Of a stretch of DNA of 64,000 bases, positions 60,746-64,000 are shown piece by piece. The notes below the pieces were generated by a model, which ran no database searches, was not told where the DNA came from, and was given only the letters and a program-made list of their open reading frames with translations. Position numbers and translations under genes: made by a program. This DNA comes from Croceimicrobium sp963974215 (GTDB lineage Bacteria; Bacteroidota; Bacteroidia; Flavobacteriales; Schleiferiaceae), in the NCBI GenBank assembly GCA_963974215.1, contig CAXBBL010000005.1:232215-296214 (forward strand). Direction: 5' to 3'. How positions within the stretch are numbered: the first letter of the stretch is position 1; the number at the start of each line of letters is the position of its first letter.

Positions 60746-60957
60746 GGCTTTGGGTAAAAAAGATGACCTTCGTTGGTGAAAAGTTTTCAAGGCTTTGATA
60801 TGTAGGACTTTAAATTTTACACTTGCAGCTAATACTCTGTGATCGCTTGTCTAATTTTTGATCTAGCACTGCTTAAAAACAAAGCGTTTAATTTTAAACT
60901 AGGTTTTAAAAGCCTTTGTACCTTTAGGCTTCGTCAGTAAACTAATAATTTTCACAT

Positions 60958-61818
60958 TTGAAACCCTTTGCAAACATGGCCATTGGTATTGGCCTAAGCC
61001 CAAGTATCGAAGCTAATATAACTGAGGCGGCGAGACTTTGCTCCATCCTAGGAGAAAAGTTATTCCTTATTCACGTAGAAGCTCCTAATTCTCAGTCGCG
61101 TGCGGCGGTAGAAGAGCTTGTAGCGAAACTGGCAAAGTCTAAGGTTCTGGCCGATCTTAAGCACGAAATAATTTTTGAACAAGGCGATATTACCGAAAGC
61201 ATAATAAAGGTTTGCCAAGATAAAAAGGTGGATTTACTCTTAGCGGGTGCCTTGCCACGCGAAGGCTTGCTGCGCTATTATATGGGTTCCGTGGCTCGCC
61301 AACTTGTGCGCAAATCTAGCTTTAGCATTTTACTATTAACCAATCCGCAGCGATTCCCCAAAACCTATTCTAAAATAGTAGTAACAGGCAATAAGCACCC
61401 GAAAACTCCCGACACTATTGAGAAAACCATTCAGGTGGCCGATGCCTTAGGATCAAGGAAACTGAGTATCGTTGACGAAGTGATTCCCGATAAAAACACC
61501 AAAAGGGCCGCCGATAATGAAGAACTGGAGCGTTGTAACCGCTGGCGCGATATTATTGAGCAAAGGGAAGCGCATCGTTTAAGCCTAACGCTAGCCCAAT
61601 TAGAACAAGCCGACTTAGAGATCGAAACAAAAGTGGTTTTTGGAAAACCAGGCTATAGCATTGGGCATTTCACTCAAACCAACCGCGCTGAGCTCTTAGT
61701 CTTAAACTCGCCCGATACCAAGTTGGGATTTATGGATCGCGTTTTTACGCACGACATGGAGTATATTCTTTCCGATTTACCGAGTGACTTATTAATCATT
61801 CATAGTCACTCAAAATAG
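60958..61818 (+). CDS. Tandem universal stress protein (two UspA domains)
   Basis: 286 residues. I keep the TTG at 60958 because it includes the first beta strand (MKPFANMAIGIGLSPS); an ATG at 60976 would trim it. The first domain (about 1-140) ends with the nucleotide-binding pattern AGALPREGLLRYYMGSVARQ and SSFSILLL. The second (about 141-286, SKIVVTGNKHPKTPDTIEKT) is more divergent, lacking a clear GS loop and ending LPSDLLIIHSHSK. It lies 3 bases upstream of a SulP transporter gene, so it probably regulates or responds to that transporter. Confidence 0.85.
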   Translation: MKPFANMAIGIGLSPSIEANITEAARLCSILGEKLFLIHVEAPNSQSRAAVEELVAKLAKSKVLADLKHEIIFEQGDITESIIKVCQDKKVDLLLAGALPREGLLRYYMGSVARQLVRKSSFSILLLTNPQRFPKTYSKIVVTGNKHPKTPDTIEKTIQVADALGSRKLSIVDEVIPDKNTKRAADNEELERCNRWRDIIEQREAHRLSLTLAQLEQADLEIETKVVFGKPGYSIGHFTQTNRAELLVLNSPDTKLGFMDRVFTHDMEYILSDLPSDLLIIHSHSK

Positions 61819-61821
61819 AGG

Positions 61822-64000
61822 ATGAGTTTACCGTCTTTTAAAACTTTATCTGCTAATATTTTGCCTGGCTTGGTGGTGTCTCTAGTGGCATTACCTTTAG
61901 GCTTCGGACTGGCCTTAGCTTCTGGCGCACCTCCCATGGCGGGGGTTATTGCCGCGGTGGTAGGGGCGATAGTGCTTTTCTTTCTGGGGGGATCTTATGT
62001 GGTGATTTCGGGCCCCGGCAATGGTTTGGTCGTGGTAACACTCTTCGCCATTTCTTCCCTCGGGGCAGGAGATGCTTTGCTTGGATATCAGCTCACCTTA
62101 GCCGCCATCGTTGCTTCGGGAGGAATTCTAGTTTTACTGGGTGTTTTTCGTTTTGGAGCACTGGCCGAGTTTTTCCCCGCTTCGGCCATTAAAGGTATGC
62201 TGGCTGCCATAGGACTGATAATCCTCAGTCGGCAAATTCATGTTCTCATTGGTATTAATAACCCATCCAGCGAAAGCGCCCCAGGACTGATAGCCGAAAT
62301 TACCAATAGTGTTAAAATTGCGTGGCTGGATAAGAGTTATTACCCTTCAGCCCTTCTGGGTTTATTGAGTTTAACTCTCCTTTTTATACTGCCCAATAAG
62401 GGGAAATCGTGGCTAAGTAAAATTCCCGCGCCCATGTGGGTGATTAGCTTGGGTATGGGCTACAGTTATTTATCTGACTTTTATCCGCATCTTTTCCCCG
62501 CTTTGGCAGATGATCATTTACTAAGCCTACCAGCTAACCTAGAAAGTAGTTTCGTATTTCCGAATTTTTCGGAGTGGGCGAGTGGAGGCTTTATCAGCAT
62601 TGCTTTTTCTTTGGCTTTTATAGCTGCTATTGAGTCTTTATTGAGCATTAAAGCGGTGGATAAATTAGATCCTTTACACCGACGCAGTAATGTAAATAAG
62701 GATTTGCGTGCCCTTGGTTTGGCAACGATTATCTCGGGTATGATTGGCGGGCTCAACGTGGTGGCGGTGATTGCCCGTAGTTCAGTAAATGTTAATAATG
62801 GTGCGAGCCAGCGCTGGTCCAATCTCTTTCATGGCATTTTTATCGCTCTCTTCTTCTTGCTTTTTAGCAGTCAATTACAAAAGATCCCGTTGTCCGTTTT
62901 AGCAGCGATTCTGGTCTATACAGGCTATAAGTTAACCGCGCCTTCGCAGTTTAGAGCAATGTACAGCGTGGGTTGGGAGGAACTTAGTCTTTTCGTAATT
63001 ACCTACTTGGCTACCTTATTTACCAATTTGATAACTGGCATTTTACTGGGTATGTTGGCTACTTTAATTTTGCAATTAATTGGGATGGGACGGTCTACCA
63101 TTTTCTTTCGCAATTTACTTAGGCCCAATACCTTATTATACGAAGAGGAACCCAATAAGTATCATTTAAGTGTCAAATCTTTTGCTACTTTTTTAAATTT
63201 TCTCCGCATTAAAAACCACCTCGATACTATTTCTACCCAGGCGGAAGTGATTGTTGATTTCAGTCTTACCACTTATGTAGATTATTCGGTTTTAGAGCAT
63301 TTGCATCAATACAAAAGTAATTTCCAAAATGGGGGAGGGCATCTGGAGATTATAGGCTTGGATGATATGGGACGCAGTTCTTCGCATCCTATGGCCAATC
63401 GACACCCGCGCAAGTTTTTCGAAAAGCGGGCTTATACCTTAACACGTCGGCAAAAGGTTTTGCGACTTTTTGCCCTAAGTCATGAGTATAAGTTTGATTA
63501 CCACGAAATAGACGATTCTCTTGGTTTTCAAAATTTTGAGTATTTCAAGTTTAAACCCGTCAATCTCCTTCGTAATCGCCTTTCTCCCAAAGGGCAATTA
63601 GACTGGCTTTTGGCCGATGTTCATTATCAGGAAGGTGACTTTTATGGCAATCAGGATTTACACGCTACCATGGTTTGCATCACCTTGAAAAAGAGGGCGC
63701 CTTTGTTTGTGATAGATCGAGAAAGCCTTTTAGATAAGGTGGCTTTTTTGGCGGGATTCAAAGACATAGTTTTCGAATTACACCCCGATTTCTCCAAGCG
63801 CTTTAAGGTGAAGGGCGATAATGCCATGGCGATAAAGAGGTTTTTAAACCGCGCCATAATTAACTTTTTAGAAGAAAATAAAAGTTATCACATCGAGTGC
63901 AATGGCCAGGCTTTATTAATCTTTGAGAAAGAACGCAATGCAACCATCAGTGAGATAAAGCAAATGGTTAATTTTGCAGTCTTATTTTCGGATCTTTTAA
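61822..64000 (+). CDS. SulP-family anion transporter with STAS-like and extra C-terminal domain (partial, C-terminus off the right edge)
   Basis: I translated 726 codons from the ATG at 61822 without a stop, and the frame is still open at base 64000. Ten to twelve membrane helices (about 12-410) include LPGLVVSLVALPLGFGLALA and GAPPMAGVIAAVVGAIVLFF, the SulP signature, and AIESLLSIKAVDKLDPLHRR. A STAS-like segment follows (about 472-512, VIVDFSLTTYVDYSVLEHLH). Then come more than 200 further residues (about 520-726) of a soluble domain that I do not recognise, including ELHPDFSKRFKVKGDNAMAI. SulP proteins carry sulfate, bicarbonate or other anions. It is coupled to the UspA gene by a 3-base gap. 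Confidence 0.88.
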   Translation, partial: MSLPSFKTLSANILPGLVVSLVALPLGFGLALASGAPPMAGVIAAVVGAIVLFFLGGSYVVISGPGNGLVVVTLFAISSLGAGDALLGYQLTLAAIVASGGILVLLGVFRFGALAEFFPASAIKGMLAAIGLIILSRQIHVLIGINNPSSESAPGLIAEITNSVKIAWLDKSYYPSALLGLLSLTLLFILPNKGKSWLSKIPAPMWVISLGMGYSYLSDFYPHLFPALADDHLLSLPANLESSFVFPNFSEWASGGFISIAFSLAFIAAIESLLSIKAVDKLDPLHRRSNVNKDLRALGLATIISGMIGGLNVVAVIARSSVNVNNGASQRWSNLFHGIFIALFFLLFSSQLQKIPLSVLAAILVYTGYKLTAPSQFRAMYSVGWEELSLFVITYLATLFTNLITGILLGMLATLILQLIGMGRSTIFFRNLLRPNTLLYEEEPNKYHLSVKSFATFLNFLRIKNHLDTISTQAEVIVDFSLTTYVDYSVLEHLHQYKSNFQNGGGHLEIIGLDDMGRSSSHPMANRHPRKFFEKRAYTLTRRQKVLRLFALSHEYKFDYHEIDDSLGFQNFEYFKFKPVNLLRNRLSPKGQLDWLLADVHYQEGDFYGNQDLHATMVCITLKKRAPLFVIDRESLLDKVAFLAGFKDIVFELHPDFSKRFKVKGDNAMAIKRFLNRAIINFLEENKSYHIECNGQALLIFEKERNATISEIKQMVNFAVLFSDLL

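Overview
The window reads as chromosomal DNA of a Bacteroidota bacterium, most likely a marine-type member of Flavobacteriales. The support is: promoters of the TTTG-N19-21-TAnnTTTG type, secreted proteins with C-terminal type IX secretion (T9SS) sorting domains, a TonB-dependent receptor paired with a DUF4249 lipoprotein, a RibBA with a decayed second domain, and the order ftsK-lolA-lptF-...-ribBA. No rRNA, integrase, transposase or CRISPR array was recognised. The two ends cut genes: a lipoprotein on the left and a SulP transporter on the right.

Region 1 (1-2.2 kb): an HxlR-type regulator is divergent from an operon of two paralogous two-domain lipoproteins and a four-helix membrane protein. 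A near-perfect promoter and three TAGTTAC repeats lie between them. Region 2 (2.7-10.9 kb, minus strand): a six-gene operon, ftsK > lolA > lptF > glycosyltransferase > glycosyltransferase > ribBA, ending in a strong hairpin terminator; it covers chromosome segregation, lipoprotein and LPS export and riboflavin synthesis. Region 3 (11-21 kb): a DUF4249/TonB receptor pair, arginase-argS, ffh, folD, smpB and an NAPE-PLD-like metallohydrolase. Region 4 (21.1-25.9 kb, minus): a polyamine operon speA > speB > deoxyhypusine-synthase-like > GNAT-nitrilase fusion.

Region 5 (26-52.4 kb) is accessory. It holds solitary secreted proteins, two T9SS cargo proteins and a cyanophycinase-like T9SS peptidase, a ParDE toxin-antitoxin pair, a frameshifted NYN/LOTUS gene, an SDR remnant, and many small minus-strand genes (two VOC, two GNAT, YdeI-like, hypotheticals). 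Several of these small genes end inside or beside imperfect palindromes of 60-140 bp. This gene-plus-3'-palindrome layout resembles gene cassettes, although no integrase is visible and the canonical attC core sites are not clearly present.

Region 6 (52.5-64 kb): a universal stress protein; a thioredoxin > ApbE > DUF4266 > DUF3570 operon that looks like an exported flavin/redox system; a large secreted protein of unknown function; a PAS-PAS-DHp protein without an ATPase domain; abutting tRNA-Ser(GCT) and tRNA-Pro(TGG) genes followed by a 107-bp tandem repeat carrying a decayed tRNA-Pro piece; and a two-gene unit of a double UspA protein and a SulP transporter. Mosaic dispersed repeats recur at 28.3, 56.3 and 59.9 kb.
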